Of a stretch of 64,000 nt of DNA, positions 43,394 to 51,644 are shown piece after piece; the first letter of the stretch is position 1; each line of letters starts with the position of its first letter. The stretch is from NCBI GenBank assembly GCA_900550865.1, contig URTM01000006.1:36160-100159 (forward strand). The letters are read 5' to 3'. The DNA comes from an uncultured Dorea sp. GTDB lineage: Bacteria; Bacillota; Clostridia; Lachnospirales; Lachnospiraceae. The translations under genes were made by a program, and so were the position numbers. The notes under the pieces are model-generated. The model was not told the DNA's origin. It saw nothing but the letters and a program-made list of their open reading frames with translations, and did not search any database.

Positions 43394-43416
43394 TTCCTAT
43401 TGTTTCGATAGGTTTT
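43394..43416 (-). promoter_or_regulatory. Sulfur-regulon operator, copy 2
   Basis: TTCCTATT-N5-GATAGGTTTT, the same pattern and spacing as at 40025-40047. It lies inside a larger hairpin with TAAAACCAAT (43376-43385) and ATTGGTTTTA (43421-43430) arms, at about +7 to +29 from the distal cysK promoter. Further CCTATT half-sites lie at 43485-43505. Confidence 0.7.
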
Positions 43417-43429
43417 ATGAATTGGTTTT

Positions 43430-43459
43430 ATTATATTACCGCTATGTCATATTTGTCAA
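43430..43459 (-). promoter_or_regulatory. Distal cysK promoter
   Basis: TTGACA (43459-43454), 18 bp, TATAAT (43435-43430) on the minus strand, directly upstream of the operator and leader peptide. Confidence 0.82.
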
Positions 43460-43561
43460 GTATGTTTTTCAGTTTTTCACTTGCTCCTATTTCTTTTACC
43501 TATTTCTTTTAGGAACTTATTTCACATCCTCTTTTTCAAATTTTTAATAATACCTCACAAG

Positions 43562-44377
43562 CTATTTTTTATTTTCTGAAAGTTTCTCTCTTCCATGTGG
43601 AAGCAGCCATGCTTCTTCATCCGGTCCCTTTGCAATGATCTGATGGATGTTTCCAGGATTGCAGTCAATATGATAATGCTTTTTAATCGCAGCAAAGTCT
43701 GTCGTATCCCCGAATCCCGGTGTCTGATACAGGTCTCTTGCATAAGCCCACAGATTATCATAATCTCTCAGACGCTTCTTATTCACACGAAAGATATTAT
43801 GATAAGCCACATCGAATCTTGCCAGTGTTACATATAACCGGACATCCGATTCTGTAATCTTATCTCCGAACAGATATCTTCTGTCAGCCAGTCTTTCCTC
43901 CAACCAGTCCAGACGATTGAATACCATATGATAAGCTTCCTCATATGCTTCCTGGTTTCTTGCAAATCCTGCTTTATAAACGCCGTTATTTACTTCTCTG
44001 AAAATGATATCATTCAGAGCATCGATCTCTTCCCGTAATTCTTCCGGATAAAGATCTGGAGCTCCCTGCTTGTGGTATTTCTTCCATGCGGTTTCAAAAT
44101 ACAGTGTCAGATGGAAGTAATCGTTATTTACAACCTTCTTTGTCTTCAGATCAACCAGTGCCGGTACCGTGAATCTTCCCTGATAATCCGGGTCTGCGTT
44201 TAGATACACTTCGCTGATATAATGAATTCCAAGTACAGGATCTACGTCACTTTCATCCAGGGTAAATGCCCAGTCGCTTCTTGATACATTCGGGCGCTTT
44301 GGATCTGCCTTTCCGACACTGATCACATCCTCAAGTCCCAGTAATTTTCTTACTCTTAATAATGTATTATCTTTCAT
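43562..44377 (-). pseudogene. Glutathionyl-hydroquinone-reductase-like protein lacking the catalytic N-terminus
   Basis: The 271-residue frame matches the Xi-class GST family (ECM4/YqjG): KLLGLEDVISV at 11-21, the FTVPALVDL thioredoxin-fold segment and a C-terminal helical domain (LFGDKITESDVRLYVTL). The usual first 60-70 residues with the catalytic cysteine motif CPWAHR are absent; the frame begins about where that motif should end. It overlaps the end of a decayed permease gene by 11 bases. It is probably a truncated, inactive gene, though a natural short variant cannot be excluded. Confidence 0.65.
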
Positions 44378-45329
44378 CTCTCATCCCTGCCTTTCTGGAA
44401 AATACCTGATATATAATCACTGCATACAACATCCTTAAGAAAAGTACTCCCACTGTTAACAATACTTCCAATCGTATACACATTTGCGCTATTGTCTCCG
44501 GAAACATCCTTGCTTTCAGAACTGCCCTGAGAAATAGTCCCAGTGCCACAACCAACATACATGCCGGAAGATAATAGTAGAAACTGATTTCTTTCCGATA
44601 TATCTTTCTTCTTTCTTTTTCATTCATTCCCAGATTTTTAAGGAATCTTTCTCTTAAAGTAATCTCCCTTAATTCCATCTGACACATCGTATAGAAAATA
44701 ATCATGTCTATGATTGCCAGCATAAGCATCAGGTAACTGTTGATCAAGATTTTTACTGCTCTTTCTGAGGTCATATCTGCTTTCGCAGTCTCTGAATCAT
44801 AATGAAACCTTACGGTAAAATCATAGTTACCTATGTATTTGTGCGCTTCTTCTTTCGGGTACTCCGTGATACTGATATCTGACTGATATGTTTTCTCCGG
44901 ATTCCGTAAAAGTTTTTCATCCTTATCATCGGCAATACACATAAAGTCATATGGATATAATGACGACACCGGCTCTGCCGTTGCCACACTGATCACCTGG
45001 AATCCAAAGTAAAAGCAGACCAGAAAACTCAGTACAAAGAATAATACTCCATATCTTGCAGCTGTTTTTGACCGGTAATACAGTTTATTGCGTTGTAACA
45101 GATGACGATAATATTTTCTTTCCTGCCTGTTCCGTATATTATTTAATGTCAGTGCCATACTGCTTCGAACGATCAGATATGTTCCTGCAAAGAACAGCGC
45201 AAGCAGGTATATACTTTCATGATTATAAATTTTCCGGTATTGCATCACTGCATAACTACAGCATAGTATCCCCACCGCCAGCTTTCCGACCGGAAATTTT
45301 CTTTTAGTAGAAAAAAGTGAAGGATTTTC
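44367..45329 (-). pseudogene. FtsX-like ABC permease remnant (5'-truncated)
   Basis: The open frame of about 320 residues has four hydrophobic segments: near the N-terminus, about 77-97 and two in the last 120 residues. A cytoplasmic RERFLKNLGMNEKERRKIYR loop before the penultimate helix is typical of FtsX-family permeases of peptide-resistance ABC systems. Full proteins are 600-900 residues. The frame is open only back to a TAA at 45332-45330 and has no good start codon or ribosome site. No ATPase gene is adjacent. It looks like the 3' half of a lost exporter. Confidence 0.6.
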
Positions 45330-45341
45330 TTAACCCTTCAC
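45311..45341 (-). terminator. Terminator after the PD-(D/E)XK gene
   Basis: GTGAAGG and CCTTCAC (45341-45317) form the stem, followed by six T residues on the minus strand. An opposite T-tract makes it potentially bidirectional. Confidence 0.85.
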
Positions 45342-45355
45342 TTTTTCATCATAAT

Positions 45356-46447
45356 TCATCTTTTTCGTTCACGTTCTAATTCTTCTTTTAGTCTTTTGAT
45401 TTCTTCACTCTGTTGATTTATCTGCTCGCTCTGCTGATTTATCTGTTCGCTCTGCTGATTTATCTGTTCACTCTGCTGATTTATCTGTTCGCTCTGCTGA
45501 TTTATCTTCTCATTTTTCCGGCTAATCTCATCTTTATTTTCTTCCAGTTTTTTCTGCATATCGTCAACCATCAACTTAACAGTATTTCGGTCTAGTTCCA
45601 GCAATTCTTTTGAAAACATCTGCATCACCTCTTCGATATTCCGGCAGATATCATAAACTTGATCATACATTTCTTTAAAATCTGGATATTTATTTATAAT
45701 CTCCACAATTGCATCCGGATCATCCATACAGAAAAAAGCAAGCCATGCTTCCAGCCGATTCTCTATTTTTATACTTCTATCTTCATTTTGCTGAATATTT
45801 TTAAAGATGTCAAGTGGTATGAATAAATATTCCTGTAATAAATTTATATTTATTCCTGAATCAGATTTTTGTACAAATCGATGTATATAACATTCAGGAA
45901 ATTCTCTGAATTCTGCAGGACTTTTCTCAAACAACACAATTGTATACACACGTTTAATATCTCGATAAGAAAACTTTTTTCCTTTTATTCCTCTTACTCT
46001 TTTATACTGTCGTAACAATAAATCGGCAGAATAGCATGCACTTCTTTCTCCTGGAAAATAATATCCGATTTTCTGTATTTCTAGATTTGCAATACTTCCA
46101 TCTTCTAACTGTACTACCATATCCGTCACCAACAACGATGATTCATCGGCAAGCCGCGTTCCATCATTTGGCAGAATATCCACAATTTTTACTTCCTGAT
46201 TCAGAAGTAATGAAAGCAATTCATTTACTCTTTCCGGTGTACTTTCTGGATTCAGAATTTCTTTTATCATGAAATCATACATGATTTTCACTCCTTTTAC
46301 CCCCGTACAAAAATCCAGAAATTCCTTCCTGTCATCCTGCTTCCATCCATAAAAGATATCATTTAATTTTCTTCTGTTCTCAATCTCATTCAACACCTCC
46401 TCCCTTGTCCGAATCATTGGAAAATACTGTTGAAGTTTGTTCATCAT
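45356..46447 (-). CDS. PD-(D/E)XK nuclease-family transposase/Rpn-like protein with coiled-coil repeats
   Basis: The start at 46447 has AGGAGG eight bases upstream, giving 363 residues. The first 290 residues match the PD-(D/E)XK transposase-like family common in Lachnospiraceae: DFMIKEILNPES, then the active-site-type DMVVQLEDGSIANLEIQK (about 110-127). The C-terminus carries five tandem copies of the heptad INQQSEQ (about 315-349), encoded by a 21-bp repeat, then a Lys/Glu-rich tail; together they form a coiled coil. No terminal inverted repeats were seen. Confidence 0.82.
   Translation of the reverse strand: MMNKLQQYFPMIRTREEVLNEIENRRKLNDIFYGWKQDDRKEFLDFCTGVKGVKIMYDFMIKEILNPESTPERVNELLSLLLNQEVKIVDILPNDGTRLADESSLLVTDMVVQLEDGSIANLEIQKIGYYFPGERSACYSADLLLRQYKRVRGIKGKKFSYRDIKRVYTIVLFEKSPAEFREFPECYIHRFVQKSDSGININLLQEYLFIPLDIFKNIQQNEDRSIKIENRLEAWLAFFCMDDPDAIVEIINKYPDFKEMYDQVYDICRNIEEVMQMFSKELLELDRNTVKLMVDDMQKKLEENKDEISRKNEKINQQSEQINQQSEQINQQSEQINQQSEQINQQSEEIKRLKEELERERKR
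45405..45510 (-). repeat. 21-bp coding tandem repeat (five copies)
   Basis: A 21-base unit (CTGCTGATTTATCTGTTCGCT and near-copies on the plus strand) repeats about five times inside the PD-(D/E)XK gene and keeps the frame. Copy number is likely variable between strains. Confidence 0.9.
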
Positions 46448-46662
46448 AGGCATGTCCTCCTAAAAATATTAAATTTTTGTTCTGTCAAGTTGTGAATTCT
46501 GTTTCAGACATTTTAAGGTGTGAGACAATTGAAACTTGATACCTTCCGGCTCAGAATTACTTAAGAGTATATAGAACTTACTCTTTAAAGTGAATTTAGG
46601 ATATCATATTAAAAATATAATTTCAAGATTAAATTTTATAAATTTTAAAATTTATTTTTTGA
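46448..46662. other. AT-rich intergenic region without a gene
   Basis: No coding frame is seen. The stretch holds an imperfect inverted repeat (TTAAGAGTA / TACTCTTTAA, 46573-46600) and long A/T runs next to repeat copy B. Promoters for the nuclease-family gene probably lie here, but none is clear. Confidence 0.5.
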
Positions 46663-46759
46663 CAACTATGAGAAACACGCTCCGCGAGTTTCTCAAGTTA
46701 TCGCGGCAGTCGCCAAGGTCTTGTGCAAGCACAGACTTCGGCTCGTTGCTCGCGTAAAT
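46663..46759. repeat. 97-bp hairpin repeat, copy B
   Basis: This matches 17561-17657 at 93 of 97 positions. Two of the four differences are compensatory: C to T and G to A on opposite sides of the second stem (CTTGTGC / GCACAG). Flanking sequences are unrelated to those of copy A, which sets the repeat boundaries. Confidence 0.85.
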
Positions 46760-46764
46760 GCAAA

Positions 46765-46830
46765 ACAGTACCATATTTCCAAAATATTTTCATATATTAT
46801 GAAAATATCTATTTGGAAATACAGTACTGT
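46765..46830 (-). terminator. Long hairpin downstream of serine dehydratase
   Basis: Three stem blocks pair in order: ACAGTAC/GTACTGT, ATTTCCAAA/TTTGGAAAT and ATATTTTCAT/ATGAAAATAT, separated by small loops. A TTTT tract follows on the minus strand, so it probably ends the serine dehydratase transcript and may stabilise it. Confidence 0.7.
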
Positions 46831-46834
46831 CTTA

Positions 46835-48433
46835 TTACATAAAATGTCTCTCCGTCTTCTGCAATATCTCCATCGCCGTCTTCGTCTTTCCAAGACCTCC
46901 AAACGTACAGCGAAGTTCCAATGGCAGAGACTTCCCGATTTCAAATATCGCCTGTATCGTCTCATCCAATGGAATCACTTTATCATAGCCTGCCAGAATC
47001 ATATTGGCACTGGAGATTGCGTTGCTTCCGCCCATGATATTTTTTCCAAGACACGGAACCTCAACCCTGTTTCCGACCGGATCACAGGCAAGTCCCGTAA
47101 TGTTCTGAAGTGCGACCGATGCCGCATCCATGCATTGTGTCACATTTCCACCCATCATCTGTACCAGTGCTGCTGCCGCCATACCGGAACCGGCACCACA
47201 TTCTACCTGACAGCCGCCGACTTCCGCCGAAAATGTTGCTTCTTCTGCAAAGAAAATTCCAACCAGACCGGCAACAAGCAGACCCTTTACCATCTCTTTT
47301 TTTGAAAGATTCATGGCTCTTCCAAGTCCGATGATTGTTCCCGGAAGACATCCGCAAGAACCGCAGGTCGGAGCTGCCACGATAAGTCCCATGGAACTTT
47401 TTGTCTCCATAACGGCTGTGATCGACTTGATCACTGTATTCAATGGCTCGCATGGAATCAGCTTTCCATTCTGTTCTGCTTCCAGGATCTTCTGTGACTG
47501 TGCTCCAAGAATGCGGTCCTTGTATTCCGTTCCCGCAAGTCCTGCATCCACGGCAGATTCCATGATTTTTAAAATCTCTTCCATCTGTGCAAATACTTCT
47601 TCTACAGACTTGCCACCGCGGCAGCTCTCATAACAGGCCGCATATTCCCACGGTTCCATAATATTTTCTTTTGCATAATTCAAAAGCTGTTCTGCCGAAG
47701 AATATGGTACTTCACAATGGCCGCTTGAATGTGTCGGAAGTACCGGTTCCAGATAGATCACATCCAGAACACCATCTGTCTCTTCTATCTGTTTTCTAAT
47801 CTCTTCACTGACAGGTTTTGCATATTTTAAATTCAAGAGTTCACGGTTCGCTATCTGATCTTCGTCGGTTTTCTTACTTTGCAGTGAAAATTCACTTTTT
47901 CCCGTCAGTCCGGTAATCTTGCTTTCATACGCTTCCACCGGACGTTTTTCCGCATCCAGCATCACCAGAAGTTCAAAGAAATCTCCACAAATATTGACTT
48001 CAAATTCTTCCAGTTTCTGCATCTCGACCATACCGCCGCCGACAGCAATCCCTTCCCAGTGCCGGACACACCCTGTATTATCTGTCACCTCCATACGATA
48101 ATTTCCCGGGTGAAGTGCTCCGTAATCGAGAATTCTATACTCGATCTCTATTCCTGCATCTTTTGCCAGTCGTTCATACTGATCTACATGTGGATCTGAC
48201 AGTGGAAGATTCATAAGCCCGCATGCAAATCCCATATCCGTTCCGTGACCGGTATGCGACGCAGCCAAAGAGCCATTGACATCAAAGTCTGCAACCGCCT
48301 TTATGATCTTTCCCTTCATGGATTGTCTCACAAGATCTGCAATCCTTGCTGCGCCTGCCACATGAGAACTTGAAGGCCCGCGCATGACCGGACCGATAAC
48401 ATCATTAAATATACTGCTTGGTAACTTCTGCAT
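46835..48433 (-). CDS. sdaA: L-serine dehydratase, iron-sulfur type, single chain
   Basis: The 532-residue protein fuses beta and alpha parts. The N-terminal part has GPSSSHVAGAARIADLV and the GSLAASHTGHGTD block; the C-terminal part has APTCGSCGCLPG (about 347), a Cys in GGCQVECGAGSG and ACDPVGNRVEVPC (about 450), which supply the [4Fe-4S] cluster. It deaminates serine to pyruvate and ammonia. It has its own leader of about 200 bases and a terminator. Confidence 0.94.
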   Translation of the reverse strand: MQKLPSSIFNDVIGPVMRGPSSSHVAGAARIADLVRQSMKGKIIKAVADFDVNGSLAASHTGHGTDMGFACGLMNLPLSDPHVDQYERLAKDAGIEIEYRILDYGALHPGNYRMEVTDNTGCVRHWEGIAVGGGMVEMQKLEEFEVNICGDFFELLVMLDAEKRPVEAYESKITGLTGKSEFSLQSKKTDEDQIANRELLNLKYAKPVSEEIRKQIEETDGVLDVIYLEPVLPTHSSGHCEVPYSSAEQLLNYAKENIMEPWEYAACYESCRGGKSVEEVFAQMEEILKIMESAVDAGLAGTEYKDRILGAQSQKILEAEQNGKLIPCEPLNTVIKSITAVMETKSSMGLIVAAPTCGSCGCLPGTIIGLGRAMNLSKKEMVKGLLVAGLVGIFFAEEATFSAEVGGCQVECGAGSGMAAAALVQMMGGNVTQCMDAASVALQNITGLACDPVGNRVEVPCLGKNIMGGSNAISSANMILAGYDKVIPLDETIQAIFEIGKSLPLELRCTFGGLGKTKTAMEILQKTERHFM

Positions 48434-48617
48434 AATGATTCTTACTTCATTCCTTTCCCCGGCTGGTTTATTTTCTGCCGTTTACTTTCACATCTATTTT
48501 CATATTTAAGTTTTATTTTGACGAAATTTTTTTCAAAGGTCAAGAACTCGTATCATCTTTCGCACAATATCCAGAAAAATTTTTTTATTTATCCCATAAA
48601 ATACTGTTAAAAGGAAG

Positions 48618-48655
48618 CAAGACACAGGTAATCACTCTACCTGTGTCTTGTTTTC
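48618..48655. terminator. Hairpin at the 3' end of pdxT
   Basis: A perfect 13-bp stem CAAGACACAGGTA / TACCTGTGTCTTG has the pdxT stop codon in its loop. The better T-tract (TTTTC) is on the plus strand; on the minus strand CTTCCTTTT follows, so termination of pdxT may be weak. Confidence 0.65.
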
Positions 48656-49213
48656 TTTTATCATTTCTACAAAATATGCATGCACACTTGTATCATCATT
48701 CAGTTCCGGATGAAATGCGGTTGCAAGCTGATTGCCCTGTCTGGCGGCCACAACTTTTCCGTCTACTACGGCAAGTGTCTCCGCCTCCCCATAGACATCG
48801 GCAATATATGGCGCACGGATAAATGTCATCGGAATCTCGCCGAGTCCTTTCATCTCATCTTCTGTATAAAAGCTTCCAAGCTGTCTTCCATACGCATTCC
48901 GCTTTGCCAGAATATCCATTGTGCCAAAACACGGGACTCCGTCTTCCACCTGCTCTGCCAAAAGAATCAGTCCGGCGCAGGTTCCGAATACCGGAAGTCC
49001 GTCTTCAATCTTCTCTTTTAATATATCGTAAATATCCAGCTCGATCAGAAGCTTTCTCATAACCGTGCTTTCCCCGCCCGGAAGAATCAGTCCGTCAAAA
49101 GAGCGCTCCAGATCTTCTTTTTTACGGATTTCGAAATGTTCTACGCCGAGACAATCCAGCATCTGTCCATGTTCTAAGAATGCTCCCTGCATTGCCAAGA
49201 TTGCAATCGTCAT
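48632..49213 (-). CDS. pdxT: Pyridoxal 5'-phosphate synthase glutaminase subunit PdxT
   Basis: The 193-residue class I glutaminase has GGESTVM (about 47-53), the nucleophile in FGTCAGLILLA (C79) and the His-Glu pair in TAFHPELNDD (about 170-173). It supplies ammonia to PdxS. It starts one base after the pdxS stop. Confidence 0.97.
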   Translation of the reverse strand: MTIAILAMQGAFLEHGQMLDCLGVEHFEIRKKEDLERSFDGLILPGGESTVMRKLLIELDIYDILKEKIEDGLPVFGTCAGLILLAEQVEDGVPCFGTMDILAKRNAYGRQLGSFYTEDEMKGLGEIPMTFIRAPYIADVYGEAETLAVVDGKVVAARQGNQLATAFHPELNDDTSVHAYFVEMIKENKTQVE

Positions 49214-49214
49214 C

Positions 49215-50090
49215 TTACTTTCCTCTTTCTGCCATTATTAATTCAATTTCCTGTTCGTTGATTCCTACCATTGCTTCACCAAGATCTGTCGAAAGTTCAG
49301 CGATCATTTTTGCATCTGTGTAGTTCGTAACTGCTTTCACAATAGAAGCCGCACGCTTTGCAGGATTACCGGATTTGAAGATTCCAGAACCTACGAATAC
49401 ACCTTCTGCTCCAAGCTGCATCATCAGTGCCGCATCTGCTGGTGTCGCTACTCCACCTGCTGCAAAGTTTACGACCGGAAGCTTTCCATTTTCATGAACA
49501 TATTCCACAAGATCAACCGGAACCTGTAACTGTTTTGCTGCTTCGAATAATTCGTCTGCTCTTAAGTTCTGGATACGGCGGATCTCCGCATTCATGGCTC
49601 TCATATGACGTACTGCCTGTACAACATCTCCGGTTCCCGGTTCTCCTTTTGTACGGATCATGGATGCCCCCTCTGCGATACGGCGGAGTGCTTCGCCGAG
49701 ATCTCTTGCACCACATACAAATGGTACTTTGAACTCTTTTTTATTAATGTGGTAAACGTCATCTGCCGGTGAAAGCACTTCGCTTTCATCGATATAATCG
49801 ATCTCGATTGCTTCCAGAATCTGTGCTTCTACAAAATGTCCGATTCTGCATTTTGCCATAACCGGAATGGATACCGCTTCCTGAATGCCGCGGATCATCT
49901 TCGGATCGCTCATGCGGGATACGCCGCCTGCTGCACGAATATCTGCCGGGATTCTTTCCAGTGCCATGACTGCACATGCACCTGCTTCTTCCGCGATCTT
50001 TGCCTGCTCCGGAGTTGTTACATCCATAATGACTCCGCCTTTTAACATCTGTGCCAGCTGCTTATTTAATTCATATCTGTTCTCTTTCAT
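49215..50090 (-). CDS. pdxS: Pyridoxal 5'-phosphate synthase lyase subunit PdxS
   Basis: The start at 50090 (MKENRYELNKQLA) follows ACAGGAAT, giving 291 residues, the usual size. The (beta/alpha)8 enzyme shows GGVIMDVTTPEQAKIAEEAG (about 16-35), the substrate lysine in MAKCRIGH (about 80) and RTKGEPGTGD (about 147). It makes PLP from ribose 5-phosphate, glyceraldehyde 3-phosphate and ammonia. PLP is used by several enzymes in this window. Confidence 0.97.
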   Translation of the reverse strand: MKENRYELNKQLAQMLKGGVIMDVTTPEQAKIAEEAGACAVMALERIPADIRAAGGVSRMSDPKMIRGIQEAVSIPVMAKCRIGHFVEAQILEAIEIDYIDESEVLSPADDVYHINKKEFKVPFVCGARDLGEALRRIAEGASMIRTKGEPGTGDVVQAVRHMRAMNAEIRRIQNLRADELFEAAKQLQVPVDLVEYVHENGKLPVVNFAAGGVATPADAALMMQLGAEGVFVGSGIFKSGNPAKRAASIVKAVTNYTDAKMIAELSTDLGEAMVGINEQEIELIMAERGK

Positions 50091-50261
50091 AATTCCTGTA
50101 CCTTTCCTATCTGTTTTCTGTGATTTTTCTTTAAGTCTTATCATACGCTTATCTGGTATTTTTAAAACATCCAGTTTTTATGTTTTTGTGCATGCCAGTT
50201 TACAGCTATGAAATTCGCTTCCTATGTAATATCCCGCAGCTTCTTTTGCATATTTGTGTAT

Positions 50262-50297
50262 AAAAAATACAGCCTGTCTTCACCTGCTGTATTTTTT
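50262..50297. terminator. Bidirectional terminator after the IscR-like gene
   Basis: AAAAAATACAGC and GCTGTATTTTTT form an eight-base stem with flanking A and T tracts around a 12-base loop. Confidence 0.85.
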
Positions 50298-50313
50298 CCT
50301 GCTTTTTATTCAT

Positions 50314-50766
50314 TTACTCTTGCACATCATTTTTCAGATCCAGCTTCTCACACTTCTCTTCATGATTTTTCACCAGATCTGCAAGTGTTATGCTGTCCAC
50401 ATACTGGTCGATTACTTTCTGAAGTCCTTCCCAGAACTTAAGTGTGGAACACTGATCCTGTCTCTCGCAGCGGTTCGGCACATCATCCAGACATGCGATT
50501 GGTGCAAGGCTTCCTTCTGTCGTGCGGATAATATCCCCGGCTGTATATTCTTCCGGCTCTTTTGCCAGCATATAACCACCATTATTGCCACGATAACTTC
50601 TTACATATCCGGCCTTTGTCAACATCGGCATAATCTGTTCCATATATTTTAATGTAATTCCCTGTCTTGCCGATATATCTTTCAGACGGATATATTCCCC
50701 ATTTGCATTCTCTGCCAGATCGATCATAATTCTTAGAGCATATCTGCCCTTTGTTGATATCTTCAT
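50314..50766 (-). CDS. Rrf2-family regulator with IscR-like cysteines
   Basis: The 150-residue protein has the Rrf2 winged helix (SARQGITLKYMEQIMPMLTK) and the wing RGNNGGYMLAKEP. Unlike the Rrf2 protein at 40.4 kb, it carries three cysteines at about 92, 101 and 107 (ACLDDVPNRCERQDQC), the IscR-type spacing for a [2Fe-2S] cluster. It probably senses iron-sulfur status. It stands alone with no isc or suf genes in the window. Confidence 0.88.
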   Translation of the reverse strand: MKISTKGRYALRIMIDLAENANGEYIRLKDISARQGITLKYMEQIMPMLTKAGYVRSYRGNNGGYMLAKEPEEYTAGDIIRTTEGSLAPIACLDDVPNRCERQDQCSTLKFWEGLQKVIDQYVDSITLADLVKNHEEKCEKLDLKNDVQE

Positions 50767-50890
50767 AGTACTTCACCTTTCATCCGGGTCTCTTCTCCCG
50801 GTTCATCTCCTACTTAATTACTATGATATCACATTTTTTGACAAATGCCAATCCTCCGAACCATTCGTCCGTTATCCTTTTTCGCCTTTT

Positions 50891-51436
50891 TTAATCCTGG
50901 AATGTTTTCAACGCATCAATCGTCCGCTGGATCAGATCTTCCAGTGTCCATCCGAGCATATCCGCTCCGCGCTCGATGACTTCTCTGGAACATCCTGCAG
51001 CGAAGTTCTTGCTCTTATATTTTTTCTTTACAGACTTTAATGTCAGGTCCTGTACGCTCTTTGACGGACGCATCAATACAACAGCTCCGATCAGACCCGT
51101 CAGCTCGTCAACCGCATACAATACTTTTTCCATCTCATGCTCCGGTTTGATATCCACTGTGATCGCATAGCCGTGACTCGCCGTTGCATGGATAATCTTC
51201 TCATCGATTCCCCGTTCTTTCATGATCTCCTGCGATTTGATACAGTGTTCTTCCGGATATTTTTCAAAATCCAGATCGTGTAAAAGTCCTACGATTCCCC
51301 AGAAATCTTCTTCCTCTGCAAACCCGAGCTCTCTTGCGAAATAACGCATCGTATTCTCTACCGTCTGTGCATGCAGGATATGAAATTCATCCTGGTTATA
51401 TTCAGTTAATAATTCCCACGCTTCTTCTCTTGTCAT
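50891..51436 (-). CDS. HD-domain hydrolase (HDIG type)
   Basis: The start at 51436 (MTREEAWELL) follows TGGAGG, giving 181 residues. Metal ligands are H22 in FHILHAQTVE, HD in GLLHDLDFEKY (about 51), H in TASHGYA (about 85) and D in YAVDELTGLIGA (about 107). It is a hydrolase of unknown substrate. It is separate from the HD protein coupled to RecQ. Confidence 0.87.
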   Translation of the reverse strand: MTREEAWELLTEYNQDEFHILHAQTVENTMRYFARELGFAEEEDFWGIVGLLHDLDFEKYPEEHCIKSQEIMKERGIDEKIIHATASHGYAITVDIKPEHEMEKVLYAVDELTGLIGAVVLMRPSKSVQDLTLKSVKKKYKSKNFAAGCSREVIERGADMLGWTLEDLIQRTIDALKTFQD

Positions 51437-51644
51437 ATGGCAGTCCTCCATTTATGTTGTCTTATTTTTATTTCACATTATTTTATTCCATATTATTTTT
51501 GCGTTCTTTTATTATACGACCGTTTTTCTTTCTTTTCCTATATGTTTTATATGATATCACGAAACCGCCATTTGTCAACCGAATTTTCTCTTATCTTTCT
51601 TCTGTCTGTTTTAACCATTTTACAGAGAATACATTGCAATGGAA

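Noticed and set aside
45405..45510. Regularly spaced 21-bp repeats, at first sight CRISPR-like
   Set aside because: Repeats are directly adjacent without spacers, keep a reading frame and encode heptads of a coiled coil.
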